Assembly (NCBI RefSeq): GCF_001612765.1 | Contig: NZ_BDBB01000043.1 | Location: 1 to 64,000 of the forward strand | Length of the DNA: 64,000 nt | From: Nocardia arthritidis NBRC 100137 | GTDB lineage: Bacteria > Actinomycetota > Actinomycetes > Mycobacteriales > Mycobacteriaceae | Direction of reading: 5' to 3' | Shown: in pieces, positions 33,189 to 41,817 of the stretch | How the letters are laid out: the number at the start of each line of letters is the position of its first letter | How positions within the stretch are numbered: position 1 is the stretch's first letter | The notes under the pieces: model-generated | Seen by the model: the letters and a program-made list of their open reading frames with translations, nothing else | What the model was told of the DNA's origin: nothing | The model's database searches: none | Made by a program: the position numbers and the translations under genes

Positions 33189-34439
33189 ATGACGGAGAAG
33201 GCGCGCCAACGGCAAGCGGAGGTCAGGGCGCTGGCCCGGCTCGCTGGGGACGAACTCGGCGGAGCGGTCGACGGGATCGCGGCCGTGCACCGCGCGATCG
33301 CACACCGAGCCTTCGCCGCCGTGCGCTGGGGCGTTGGCCCGGCGGCGGCTCCGGTCGAGCGGATGCACGATGTGATCGCCGAGAGTGTCTATCGTGTGGT
33401 CAGCGGATCGGCGGTGGCGGCGGGCATGGTCGCGGAACGGACCGCGGATCTGCCGGGGGCCGCGCCGTCCCGCACGGTGTACGGGTCGGGTTTGGTCGCT
33501 GCGGTACAGGGACTCATCGGTGACGAGCTCGAGCGGACGCGACCGATTCTGGCCGGCCCGATGACCTTCCGGATCGACGGCGCTCCCGTGCCCGCCGAGC
33601 GGGTCGGTGCGCGTGTGCGGCGGCCGGGTGCGCATGTCGTGGTTTTCCTGCACGGGTTGGTGGAGACCGAGCACGCGTGGCGGCTGGGCGGCGGGCCGAC
33701 CTATGCCGAGCGACTGGAGTCCGATACGGGCTGTACGGCGCTACAGGTCCGGTACAACAGCGGTCTGCATATCTCGGAGAATGCGGCACAGTTGAGCGAG
33801 CTGATGCAATGCCTGGTCGAGCGGTGGCCGGTGCCGGTGGAGCGGGTTTCGCTGGTGGGTCATTCGATGGGCGGACTGGTGGCCCGGAGCGCGTGTTTCG
33901 TGGCGAGCGAAGCCGGGTTGCCGTGGGTGCGGCTGGTGCGGCGAGTGGTGTGTCTGGGTTCACCCCATATGGGCGCGCCGCTGGAGCAGTTGGTGCACTA
34001 CGCGTCGGCGGCACTGGTGCGGTTGCCGGAGACCCGTCCGTTCGGGCGTCTGTTGCGTCGTCGCAGCGCCGGCATTCGGGATCTTCGGAATGGCTCGTTG
34101 GTGGAAGAGGATTGGCGGGATCTGGATGCCGACGCGCTGCGTCGCCGGGTGATCCGGGAGGTGCCGTTACTGATGAGTGCGGAGCACTATTTCGTCACGG
34201 CTACCGTCACGCGCAGTCCGCGGCATCCGCTGGGCCGCGTGATCGGTGACGGGCTGGTTCTCACCCCGAGCGGTGGCGGCCGTAGCCGGACGCGTCGCAT
34301 CGGCTTCGACGTGGACAAGGGTATGCATCTCGCGTCGGCGCATCACTTCACGTTGCTCAATCATGGTGCGGTCTACCGCGCGCTGCGCACCTGGTTGGCC
34401 TCGGAAGCAGTGCAGGTTCCCGGCGAAGCCTCCTGTTGA
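33189..34439 (+). CDS. Alpha/beta hydrolase, lipase/PGAP1-like esterase
   Basis: A 416-residue serine hydrolase. The first 150 residues are helical and unlike known domains. The fold begins at HVVVFLHGLVETEHAW; the nucleophile elbow is SLVGHSMGGLVARSA with Ser226; FVATVTRSPRHPLGRVIGDGLVLTPSG carries a likely Asp and HHFTLLNHGAVY the histidine. This arrangement is that of PGAP1-like and triacylglycerol lipases acting on lipids. No signal peptide. TACACT lies 6 nt before the ATG (leaderless pattern). Confidence 0.85.
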   Translation: MTEKARQRQAEVRALARLAGDELGGAVDGIAAVHRAIAHRAFAAVRWGVGPAAAPVERMHDVIAESVYRVVSGSAVAAGMVAERTADLPGAAPSRTVYGSGLVAAVQGLIGDELERTRPILAGPMTFRIDGAPVPAERVGARVRRPGAHVVVFLHGLVETEHAWRLGGGPTYAERLESDTGCTALQVRYNSGLHISENAAQLSELMQCLVERWPVPVERVSLVGHSMGGLVARSACFVASEAGLPWVRLVRRVVCLGSPHMGAPLEQLVHYASAALVRLPETRPFGRLLRRRSAGIRDLRNGSLVEEDWRDLDADALRRRVIREVPLLMSAEHYFVTATVTRSPRHPLGRVIGDGLVLTPSGGGRSRTRRIGFDVDKGMHLASAHHFTLLNHGAVYRALRTWLASEAVQVPGEASC

Positions 34440-34447
34440 GCGATCCT

Positions 34448-34480
34448 CGGGCGGGACAGGGCGCGGCCGTGTCCCGCCCG
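34448..34480. terminator. Bidirectional hairpin between convergent genes
   Basis: CGGGCGGGACA and TGTCCCGCCCG are exact reverse complements (11 bp) with an 11-nt loop, in the 46-nt gap between the esterase and the convergent hypothetical gene. Confidence 0.7.
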
Positions 34481-34485
34481 GGCGT

Positions 34486-35577
34486 TCAGAGGAGGTCTTC
34501 GGGGTCGGCGTCGGCTTCGAGGCGCACGTCTTCGGCGAAGTGGGATTCAGGGTCGGCGTGGTCGGTGTTGGCGGCGTAGAGCAGCAGGCAGCCGCGGATG
34601 CCGTCGAGGAGGTCTTCCAGGAGGTCGAGGGCGGGGCGGGCGGGGTCGAGGCGGCTGATGCGGAAGCCGGTGAGCATCGCCTCGCGGGTGTCGGCGTCGA
34701 CACCGAAGCGGTGGGCTTGGGTTTCGATTTCGGCGACGCGGGCGACGAGGCTCCACGGGGCCGGGACGCGGCCTTCGTGCACGGCCATCGCTTCGGCGAT
34801 CAGTTCGAGGACGACTTCGGTGGGGGTGTCGCCCGCGGCGAGTCGTTCGAGCACGAGGGTGGGGGTCTCGACTTGGAGTGCTTCGATGTCGTCGGCTTCG
34901 GCGACGACATCGGTGGTGGGTACGCTCGCGGCCTCTCCGGCGACTTCGGCGGCGGCGTAGAGCCAGTGCGCCGCGGCGACGGAGGCGGAGGCGGGGTCGA
35001 GTTCGGTGAACAGTTCGATGCTGCCGAGCGGGTCGGCGCGCAGGAGTGCGTCGGCGGCGTGGACCTGGGCCGGGGAGACGTCGGGGCGGGACAGTTCGAC
35101 GGCTTGGCGGGCGCGGCCGGAGAGGTCGCCGCGTTCGGCGGATTCGATGGCTTCTTGTTCGGTGCGTACTTCGGCGGCGATGGTGTCGAGCAGGGCGTCG
35201 TCGTCGATCTCGTGCAGGGTGCGTCCGATGCGGTGGGCGGATTCGACGACGCCGCTGTAGGAGACGAGCAGTCCTTCGTCGGTGGGCAGGTGGGGGCTGC
35301 GCAGTCCGGTTTCGACTTCTTTGAAGTTCCGGCGTTCTTCGGCGCGGCGCCATGCTTCGCTGTTGGGGACGTCGGGGTCGCCAGCGGCGCTGGCCGGGTG
35401 GGTGTAGGTGCGCCATTGGAACCGCGAGAGGGTGGTGAGGTTCGACGCCAGATCGGTTGCCTGGTCCCTGGTCACCTGCGGGGGCAGGGTGGCCACCGTC
35501 TGGGCGAGGTCGCCTCGTCCGGTCGCCCAGGTGGCGACGAGGGCGGCGCGGTCGGCATCGAATGCGTATCTGGTCAC
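34486..35577 (-). CDS. Hypothetical protein, acidic and helical, 363 aa
   Basis: Not recognised. The sequence is soluble, strongly acidic and mostly helical (many Glu, Asp and Ala; no signal or membrane segment), ending ESHFAEDVRLEADADPEDLL. The N-terminal RYAFDADRAALVATWATGR and central region carry no catalytic motif I can name. It starts at GTG 35577; the codon bias clearly favours this frame. It is convergent with the esterase and divergent from the split-barrel gene. Confidence 0.75.
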   Translation of the reverse strand: MTRYAFDADRAALVATWATGRGDLAQTVATLPPQVTRDQATDLASNLTTLSRFQWRTYTHPASAAGDPDVPNSEAWRRAEERRNFKEVETGLRSPHLPTDEGLLVSYSGVVESAHRIGRTLHEIDDDALLDTIAAEVRTEQEAIESAERGDLSGRARQAVELSRPDVSPAQVHAADALLRADPLGSIELFTELDPASASVAAAHWLYAAAEVAGEAASVPTTDVVAEADDIEALQVETPTLVLERLAAGDTPTEVVLELIAEAMAVHEGRVPAPWSLVARVAEIETQAHRFGVDADTREAMLTGFRISRLDPARPALDLLEDLLDGIRGCLLLYAANTDHADPESHFAEDVRLEADADPEDLL

Positions 35578-35678
35578 TGGGCAAGTCTGGTCGATCGGCG
35601 GCGGATGCGCTCGGTCAATTGCTTCGCTCGTGTGAGGTTGTGCGGCGTTTCGCCTGGACGCGCTGGAAGGATGGGGGC

Positions 35679-36476
35679 ATGACTGTCGATCATGGTGATC
35701 CCGGCGACGGGCCTTCGGTACCGCCGCCGCTGGCGCCGGTGTCGCATCCGGCTCGCCCCTCGGCTGCGGAGGAGGCGAGAACCGTTGCGGCGTCGGTGAA
35801 TACCGCGACGCTGGCGAGTCTGGCGGAGGATGGTTCGCCGTGGGCGTCGTTGGTGACGTATGGGTTGTCGGCGGGGCAGCCGGTGTTGTGTGTGTCGCGG
35901 CTGGCCGAGCACGGGCGCAATCTGGCTGCGGACGGGCGGACGAGCTTGGCGGTGGTGGCGCCGGATCCGCCCGCGGACCCGTTGGCGGGGGCGCGGATCA
36001 CGCTGTCGGGTGTGGTCGAGCGGCCGGCGGGCGAGGAGGCGGTCGCGGCGCGGGCGGCGTATCTGGCGGCGGTGGCGGCGGGGCGGATGTACATCGATTA
36101 CAGCGATTTCTCGTTGTGGGTGTTGCGGGTGCGGCGGGTGCGCTGGGTCGGCGGGTATGGGCGGATGGATTCGGTGAGTGCCGAGGAGTATGCGGCGGCG
36201 GAACCGGATCCGGTGATTCCGGTGGCGGCTCGGGCGGTGGCGCATCTCAACGATGATCACGCCGAGGCGTTGCTGGCGATGGCGCGGCGGTTGGGTGGGT
36301 ACCCGGATGCCACCGAGGCGAGTTGTGAGCGTGCCGACCGATACGGCTTGGATTTGCGGGTGGTGACGCCGCGGGGTGTGGCTCGCACCCGGGTCGGCTA
36401 TGTGGAGCGGATCAACGCGGTCGAGGAGTTGCGGGCGGCGACGGTGGAGTTGGCGCGGCGGTCGCGGATGGCGTGA
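35679..36476 (+). CDS. Split-barrel (PNPOx-like) protein with DUF2470 domain, HugZ-like
   Basis: A 265-residue protein: after a proline-rich lead, residues about 30-165 form the split-barrel flavin/heme-binding fold (TATLASLAEDGSPWASLVTYGL, RTSLAVVAPDP, YIDYSDFSLWVLRVRRVRWVGGYGRM), followed by a DUF2470 domain (VAHLNDDHAEALLAMARRLGG). This combination occurs in heme-utilisation proteins of the HugZ type, which bind and can degrade heme; that role is an inference. It could use iron from heme brought in by the hmuTUV system, though the genes are 27 kb apart. GGAAGGATGGGGG precedes the ATG. Confidence 0.82.
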   Translation: MTVDHGDPGDGPSVPPPLAPVSHPARPSAAEEARTVAASVNTATLASLAEDGSPWASLVTYGLSAGQPVLCVSRLAEHGRNLAADGRTSLAVVAPDPPADPLAGARITLSGVVERPAGEEAVAARAAYLAAVAAGRMYIDYSDFSLWVLRVRRVRWVGGYGRMDSVSAEEYAAAEPDPVIPVAARAVAHLNDDHAEALLAMARRLGGYPDATEASCERADRYGLDLRVVTPRGVARTRVGYVERINAVEELRAATVELARRSRMA

Positions 36477-36558
36477 GCGCGGATCGTGACGGTTGCGCGA
36501 CCGGCGACACGCGATTTCCTGCCCGGGCAGTCAGCAATCTTACAGTTACGCTACGGCG

Positions 36559-37878
36559 ATGCGTACACGCACTCACCGGCGCGGGTTCGTCGCGCTGTCG
36601 GCTGCCGCGGCGGTACTGATGGCTTCGGGTGTTTCCGCTGCTGCGCCGAGTCCGGGGCTGCCCGCGTTCGATGCGGAGTTCCTGTGGGGTGTGGCGTCGT
36701 CGGGGTTTCAATCCGAAGGTCATGCGCCGGACAGCAACTGGTCGCGTTTCATCGCGTCGGGTGGAACGGCGGATCCGTATCGGGACTCGGTGGACTTCGC
36801 GCGGCGCTATATCTCCGACATCGATCTGGCGGCGCGTCTGGGCGTGCGGGTCTACCGGGTGGGTATCGAGTGGGCGCGGTTGCAACCGGCGCCGCATGCC
36901 TGGGACGAGGCGGCGTTCGGGTTCTACGACAATGTGATCGCCCGGATTCTGGCGGCGGGGATGCGGCCGATGCTGACCTTGGATCACTGGGTGTATCCGG
37001 GGTGGGCGTTGGACCGGGGCGGGTGGCGTAACCCGGGCATGGTCGAGGATTGGCTGGCGAACATGCGCAAGGTGGTGGGCCGGTATGCCTCGCGCGATCC
37101 GCTGTGGGTGACGTTCAACGAGCCGGCCGCGTATGTCGGCACGGAGTTGCGGACGGGTGGCATCGGTGTCGACGAGGCGCCGGTGATGCTGGATCGGATC
37201 GCGCTGGCGCACAACGAGATCTACGACGTCATCCACGGTTATCGGCCGGATGCGCAGGTGACCAGCAATCTGGGCTATGTGGCCGGTGCGGAGACGGAGG
37301 TGAATCAGCCGATCGTTGATCGGATCTCGGCGAAGCTGGATTTCATCGGTGTGGATTACTACTTCGCTCCGCTGCCGCAGACGGGTGAGTCGGAGCAGGG
37401 CGGCGCGGAGGGAGGTCCTGCGATGTGGGAGCTGCCGGTGCATCCGGAGGGTATCTACTACGCGTTGCGGCATTACGCGCGCCAGTTTCCCGGGCGTCCG
37501 CTGTATGTGGTGGAGAACGGTCTTCCGACGGAGAACGGGCAGGTTCGTCCGGATGGGTACAGCCGCGCCGATCATCTGCGGGACACGGTGTATTGGTTGC
37601 AGCGGGCGAAGGCCGATGGGATGGCTGTCATCGGTTACAACTATTGGAGTCTGACGGACAACTACGAGTGGGGTTCGTACGCGCCGCGGTTCGGGCTCTA
37701 CACGGTCGATGTGCTGACCGATCCGAAGTTGTCGCGCCGCCCGACCGACGCGGTCGATGCGTATGTCCGGCTGATCCGCGCGGGTGGTGTGGGGTCGGAT
37801 TATCAGCCGACGCGAGCTCCGCTCCCCTGTGTCCTGATCGATGGGCCGGACACCTGCGCCGGGGACGACCCGGCTTAG
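36559..37878 (+). CDS. Secreted family 1 glycoside hydrolase, probable Tat substrate
   Basis: Beta-glycosidase-type TIM barrel of 439 residues. The N-terminus has THRRGFVAL, a twin-arginine-like motif (Arg7, Arg8), a hydrophobic core and a cleavage site near SAAAP (28-31). Both family catalytic glutamates are present: acid/base Glu188 in WVTFNEPA and nucleophile Glu319 in YVVENGLP. Also seen are FLWGVASSGFQSEG and YWSLTDNYEWGSY, the glucose-site strands. Substrate unknown. GH1 proteins are usually cytoplasmic, so export is unusual. TACGCT lies 6 nt before the ATG; an in-frame start at 36493 would destroy the signal. Confidence 0.88.
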   Translation: MRTRTHRRGFVALSAAAAVLMASGVSAAAPSPGLPAFDAEFLWGVASSGFQSEGHAPDSNWSRFIASGGTADPYRDSVDFARRYISDIDLAARLGVRVYRVGIEWARLQPAPHAWDEAAFGFYDNVIARILAAGMRPMLTLDHWVYPGWALDRGGWRNPGMVEDWLANMRKVVGRYASRDPLWVTFNEPAAYVGTELRTGGIGVDEAPVMLDRIALAHNEIYDVIHGYRPDAQVTSNLGYVAGAETEVNQPIVDRISAKLDFIGVDYYFAPLPQTGESEQGGAEGGPAMWELPVHPEGIYYALRHYARQFPGRPLYVVENGLPTENGQVRPDGYSRADHLRDTVYWLQRAKADGMAVIGYNYWSLTDNYEWGSYAPRFGLYTVDVLTDPKLSRRPTDAVDAYVRLIRAGGVGSDYQPTRAPLPCVLIDGPDTCAGDDPA

Positions 37879-37995
37879 GGGCCGCGGGCAGGCGGATGCC
37901 GGTTGTGGCCGAGCGGTGGTGGTGTTCCGGTAACGTCGGCGGGAGAGCACGTGTCGCGTTCGCGGGTGGGCAGCTTCCGCCCGGAAAGGTGATTC

Positions 37996-38823
37996 ATGAC
38001 CACCGATAGTCACCTGCCGCTCGGCTTGCAGTACCCGGCGGCATCCTTCTCGGAGTTTCTGCGCCGGTACGCGCCGCGGTTGTTGCCCGACGTGGGTTTC
38101 GAGACGAGCGGCGGCGGGGACGGCGCCGCGGCGCACGGGACGACGATCGTCGCGATCAGTTATCGCGGTGGTGTGCTGGTGGCCGGTGACCGCCGGGGCA
38201 CGATGGGGCATCTGGTGGCGACGCGGGATATGCGGAAGGTCTTCGTCACCGACACCTATTCGGCCGCCGGTTTCGCGGGCACGGTGGGGATGGCGTTGGA
38301 GATGATCCGATTGTTCGCGGTGGAGCTCGAGCATTACGAGAAGATCGAAGGGGCTCCGCTGACGTTCGACGGCAAGGCCACGAAGTTGTCGGCGATGGTG
38401 CGCGCGAATCTGCCCGCGGCGTTGCAGGACATGGCGGTCATTCCGGTGCTGGTCGGCTATGACGTGGACGCTGCCGAGCCGCAGCGGGCGGGGCGGATCG
38501 TGTCGTACGACGCGGTGGGAGGCCGGCAGGAGGAGCGTTTCGGTTACACCGCGGTCGGTTCGGGGTCGGTGTTCGCGAGGTCGTCGCTGAAGAAGACCTA
38601 TCACCGCGATATCGATGAGCGGGCGGCGTTGCGTCTTGCGGTGGAGGCGCTGTTCGACGCGGCCGATGACGATACCGCGACGGGTGGCCCGGATCTGCTG
38701 CGCGATCTCTATCCCACCGCGGTGCTGGTCGATGCCGAGGGCGCGGTCGAGGTTTCGGCCGAGCGCCTGACGGAGATCACCCGTGGGGTCGCCGACGCGC
38801 GTGCGGCGGCGCAACGGCGCTGA
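37996..38823 (+). CDS. prcB: Proteasome beta subunit, solitary
   Basis: A 275-residue precursor of the 20S core beta subunit. A 48-residue propeptide precedes HGTT, so self-cleavage would expose Thr49 as catalytic Thr1. Counted from there, Asp17 (AGDRRGTMG) and Lys33 (TRDMRKVF) are in place, and GSGSVFARSSLKK matches the loop around Ser129. It should therefore be active. The gene is alone: no prcA, pup, dop or mpa is next to it, and the 555 bases downstream hold no gene. In other actinobacteria prcB and prcA are adjacent; a second prcB elsewhere is likely. GGAAAGG lies 6 nt before the ATG. Confidence 0.9.
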   Translation: MTTDSHLPLGLQYPAASFSEFLRRYAPRLLPDVGFETSGGGDGAAAHGTTIVAISYRGGVLVAGDRRGTMGHLVATRDMRKVFVTDTYSAAGFAGTVGMALEMIRLFAVELEHYEKIEGAPLTFDGKATKLSAMVRANLPAALQDMAVIPVLVGYDVDAAEPQRAGRIVSYDAVGGRQEERFGYTAVGSGSVFARSSLKKTYHRDIDERAALRLAVEALFDAADDDTATGGPDLLRDLYPTAVLVDAEGAVEVSAERLTEITRGVADARAAAQRR

Positions 38824-39378
38824 GCGGCGGCAGGTCGTTCGCAGTCCGGGCGGTTGCGGCCCCATGATGACCGGGGTGGAGCCGGATCCCGCAAGCGCCC
38901 GTGCGCGAGTTGGGCGTGATCCGGCTCGGAGGTTTCGACCCGCTGCGGGTGGGTCCGGATCGAAATACGGTCCTGCACCGGGTTTTCCATTTTCGGACGT
39001 TTCCACCGGATGTGGTGCAGGTTTGTGACCGACGTCGCAGTGCGCACTTGTTAGGCCTGTCACAGCAATTCGGTTGCGCCGGGCAAGGAATTGTCGCGGT
39101 GAAACCGCGAAGGCCGAGTTCAACGTTGTGCGCGAAATGTTACTCACCGGTTGGGTCACTCCGGGGTCGGACGCGCCGGGAGCTGCGATGATGCGTGGGA
39201 CATCGATCACGCTTGCCTGGTGTCGCCGCCGTGCTTACGGTGAATTCCGTCGATGGCCGATGACGCCCGATCGAATTTCATCTCATTGATGTGCCGCGGT
39301 TTTCCCCACTTCAGGCAATTCCACTGTTATTGCCTCGAGCGGCAGCGGAATTCATGCGGCACCGGCGAAACTGGAGCA
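38824..39378. other. Intergenic region without a supported gene
   Basis: About 555 bases after prcB. No family motif in any frame; in particular no alpha-subunit gene or remnant was seen. The next gene's start is unclear, and the region could contain part of its 5' end. Confidence 0.55.
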
Positions 39379-40275
39379 ATGGTCCAACCAACCCCCTGGC
39401 AGGCAACCGAAGCGCGACACCGCCGGAGCCGCGGCTCCGGACGCCCGGCACGAAGCGCGACGCCACCACGGGGAGTGGATTGGGGCTTCCTGTTCGCCGC
39501 GGCCATGAGTTCGGTCACGTTCGCCCTGCTGTTCCAGCCGTGGCTGTCGGCGTCGGGTTCGGGTGGCGAGGTGCGTTCCGACGCATTCGGCCGGGTCACC
39601 GGTGTCACCAACGGTTTCGATGAGTGGTCGATCTCGAAGTTCCGTGAGATGAACATCAGCGGCGCCTGGGGTCTGCTGGCCGCCGCCGCGGCGGTCGTCA
39701 CGGTGTTCGCCGCGGTCGCGCAGGTGCGGTCGCGCTCCCGTGCGCTCGCTGCTCTGGTGATGGGTTCCAGCGTGGCCGTGACGGTTCTGGTGCTCATCTG
39801 CTTGCTGTACCTGGATGCCAAAGGGCCGGAGTTGCGGACGCTGATCGATCCGGGTGAAGGTTTCGGTTCGGGGTGGCTGCGCCGGATCTTCGACGAGGAT
39901 GGCACGGCCGTTTCTGCCGGTGAGCAGCGGATGGCCGGCGCCGGGCTGACCCCCGTGGCGTTGCTCGCCGGAGTGCTGAGTTCCGCCGCCGCGGTGGCCG
40001 CCGTCGCGCAGGGCACCCGCCGCTACGGCCTCAGCACGATGCGGGCGTTGTCCTGGCTGGTGACGCCGCTGCCGACCGAGACAACGCCACCTCCGGCCGC
40101 CGCAGAGGCACCCCGTCCGGCTGCGCAGCCGACGCCGGATGCCGCCGAGCGGGTGCTGTGGGACGAGTTGGTCTTCGATGACGACCTCATCGCCAACATC
40201 ACCTGGGTGCGGAATACGAATACACCTGAGAGCGAAACCTCGGCTCACCGTTCGGCGCCGGTCCTCACCCGGTAG
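39379..40275 (+). CDS. Membrane protein, 298 aa, unknown function
   Basis: Four hydrophobic helices are visible: WGFLFAAAMSSVTFALLFQ, AWGLLAAAAAVVTVFAAVA, ALAALVMGSSVAVTVLVLI and VALLAGVLSSAAAVAAVA, flanked by a basic N-terminus (RHRRSRGSGRPARS) and a proline-rich acidic tail. An extracytoplasmic loop of about 35 residues follows the first helix. No named family recognised; the layout is common in envelope-associated proteins of Mycobacteriales. The ATG at 39379 is one choice; the frame is open upstream to 39253. Confidence 0.7.
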   Translation: MVQPTPWQATEARHRRSRGSGRPARSATPPRGVDWGFLFAAAMSSVTFALLFQPWLSASGSGGEVRSDAFGRVTGVTNGFDEWSISKFREMNISGAWGLLAAAAAVVTVFAAVAQVRSRSRALAALVMGSSVAVTVLVLICLLYLDAKGPELRTLIDPGEGFGSGWLRRIFDEDGTAVSAGEQRMAGAGLTPVALLAGVLSSAAAVAAVAQGTRRYGLSTMRALSWLVTPLPTETTPPPAAAEAPRPAAQPTPDAAERVLWDELVFDDDLIANITWVRNTNTPESETSAHRSAPVLTR

Positions 40276-40485
40276 GGGTCGGCGGCTCGTCCGTCCCGGG
40301 GATGCGCTCGCGTCCGGGCGACCGCGACGCGCGTGATCTGAGGAGGTGACCGCGTTCCAGGCCGCGCGGCCGTTGCTGATGTGGTCGAGGGTGCCGAAGA
40401 GCCTGGCGAGATTGACCGGCGCGCACCGGCGCGGTAACGGTTTGCGATCAGCGAGATGTTTTCCGCGCGAGCGGGATCCGGAGTC

Positions 40486-40665
40486 TCATGCCTGCTCCCG
40501 CCGGTCGCCGCGGTCACCGGCTGTGGGTGGTTGCGCGCGCGGCACCCGGACCACGCCGGTGTCGAGATCGATGTCGAACCGCGGCGTGTAGGCCTGTCCG
40601 TCGCTGTCCTCGCTGCCCTCGTGGGTCAGCTTCTTACCTGGGAACAGCTCCCCGATGACGCCCAT
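40486..40665 (-). CDS. Small conserved hypothetical protein, 59 aa
   Basis: Begins MGVIGELFPGKKLTHEGSED and ends in a short Arg/Pro-rich tail. I recall close relatives of this small protein in mycobacteria and nocardiae, all with the FPGKKLTHEGS start and a DIDLDTGVV strand; function unknown. TATCGT lies 6 nt before the ATG, the leaderless pattern, which supports both the start and the reality of the gene. No membrane segment. Confidence 0.7.
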   Translation of the reverse strand: MGVIGELFPGKKLTHEGSEDSDGQAYTPRFDIDLDTGVVRVPRAQPPTAGDRGDRREQA

Positions 40666-40846
40666 ACGACCACGATACGCGGGAGCTGGATGGCGAGTCG
40701 CCACGCGATAGCCAAGAGACGGTTCAGTTTCGGCACCTGCGGGGCTGCGGCCCGGTTAGCATCAGTTCGCTCCTGCCGGCCGAGGACCGCGGCACGGGGA
40801 GCGCTGGGCGACCGACACCGTAATCGAACGACAGATCGGCCACCGC

Positions 40847-41110
40847 ATGGAACAAGACGCCGACCTCGCCCAGGCCCGGGTCTTCTTGGAGTTGCTCACC
40901 CGGCGAGCCCAGACACTGGCGCGGGATATCGAATTCTCCTACCGCGGCGATCCCGCCGCACGCCACGAGTTGCACAGCGAGTTGTGTGCCGTGCGCCGCT
41001 TCATCGACCGGCTGCACCGCAGATTCCCGGAAACAGTGCCGCCGCAAGCCGATCGGCAGCCGGCCACTGTCCCGGCGAACCGCCTCGGGGCCCGGCGGAG
41101 CCTGGGTTGA
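40847..41110 (+). CDS. Small hypothetical protein, 87 aa
   Basis: A basic, helical protein with ARVFLELLTRRAQTLARDIE and ELHSELCAVRRFIDRLHRRF, likely two amphipathic helices, then a disordered tail. No ribosome site is evident before ATG 40847. The amino-acid pattern (heptad-like Leu/Arg spacing) suggests real coding, but it is not a recognised family. It lies convergent with the TetR gene. Confidence 0.45.
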   Translation: MEQDADLAQARVFLELLTRRAQTLARDIEFSYRGDPAARHELHSELCAVRRFIDRLHRRFPETVPPQADRQPATVPANRLGARRSLG

Positions 41111-41126
41111 GGCAGCCGCGCCGGTG

Positions 41127-41765
41127 TCAGCGGCGCGGCGCGGCGGCTATGTGGTCGTGGACGGGCACGGTGAGCATGGCGACGATCATGTCCACGATTT
41201 CCGCGGCGTCCCCCGGGTGGGCGGTGCGGACCCCCGATTCCAAGGTGCGCTCGTAGTCGGCGATCAACGCGAACATGACGGTGGCCATCGTCTCCAGGCG
41301 CTGTCTGCGCAGGCGCCGCGGCAGCCCGGTCAGCGCGGCGTCCAGGCGGGTGGTGATGATGCGGACGGCGGCACGGTCGGCGCCTGCGAGGCGGTGGGCG
41401 TCCGCCACTACGGGGTGGGTGCGCACCACTTCCAGGAATCGGCCGAGATGGGTCACCCGGTCGTGGCCGAGCAGTTCTAGGATCGGGGTGGCGAGCATGG
41501 CGACGAGGGCGTTCACGTCGTTGGCGCGGCCGTCGGCTTCGTGGGCGGCCAGCAACTGCATGCGGCGCTGCTCGAGCCAGTTCATCCGTCGTTCGACGAT
41601 GGCTTCGATCAGCCCGGTGCGCGATTCGAAGTAGTAGTGCACCGCGGAGTTGTTGCGCTGACCGGCGGCGGCGGCGATGTCGCGCAACGGCACGTCGACG
41701 CCGCGTTCGGCGATGAGGCGTTCCCCGGCGTCGAGCAAGGCGGCGCGCGATTCGTCGCTCGGCAT
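41127..41765 (-). CDS. TetR/AcrR family regulator
   Basis: A 212-residue repressor with an N-terminal helix-turn-helix, VPLRDIAAAAGQRNNSAVHYYFESRTGLIEAI (about residues 24-55; the AVHYYF strand is typical), and a helical ligand domain. TACAGT lies 6 nt before its ATG (leaderless pattern). It is divergent from the SDR-VOC-LLM gene set across 52 nt, so these three are its likely targets. Confidence 0.9.
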   Translation of the reverse strand: MPSDESRAALLDAGERLIAERGVDVPLRDIAAAAGQRNNSAVHYYFESRTGLIEAIVERRMNWLEQRRMQLLAAHEADGRANDVNALVAMLATPILELLGHDRVTHLGRFLEVVRTHPVVADAHRLAGADRAAVRIITTRLDAALTGLPRRLRRQRLETMATVMFALIADYERTLESGVRTAHPGDAAEIVDMIVAMLTVPVHDHIAAAPRR

Positions 41766-41778
41766 ACCCGCACTGTAC

Positions 41779-41807
41779 TAAACACTAGTCTTGACGATGT
41801 TAAACAC
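41779..41807. promoter_or_regulatory. Spaced TAAACAC repeats between divergent TetR and SDR genes
   Basis: TAAACAC occurs at 41779-41785 and 41801-41807, 22 nt apart (two helical turns), filling the short intergenic region. A candidate operator for the TetR protein. Confidence 0.45.
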
Positions 41808-41817
41808 AGATGCTTAA

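Noticed and set aside
40341..40591. AGGAGG followed by GTG frame of 81 codons
   Set aside because: The GTG overlaps the Shine-Dalgarno, leaving no spacing; the frame is antisense to the 59-aa gene and has no motif.
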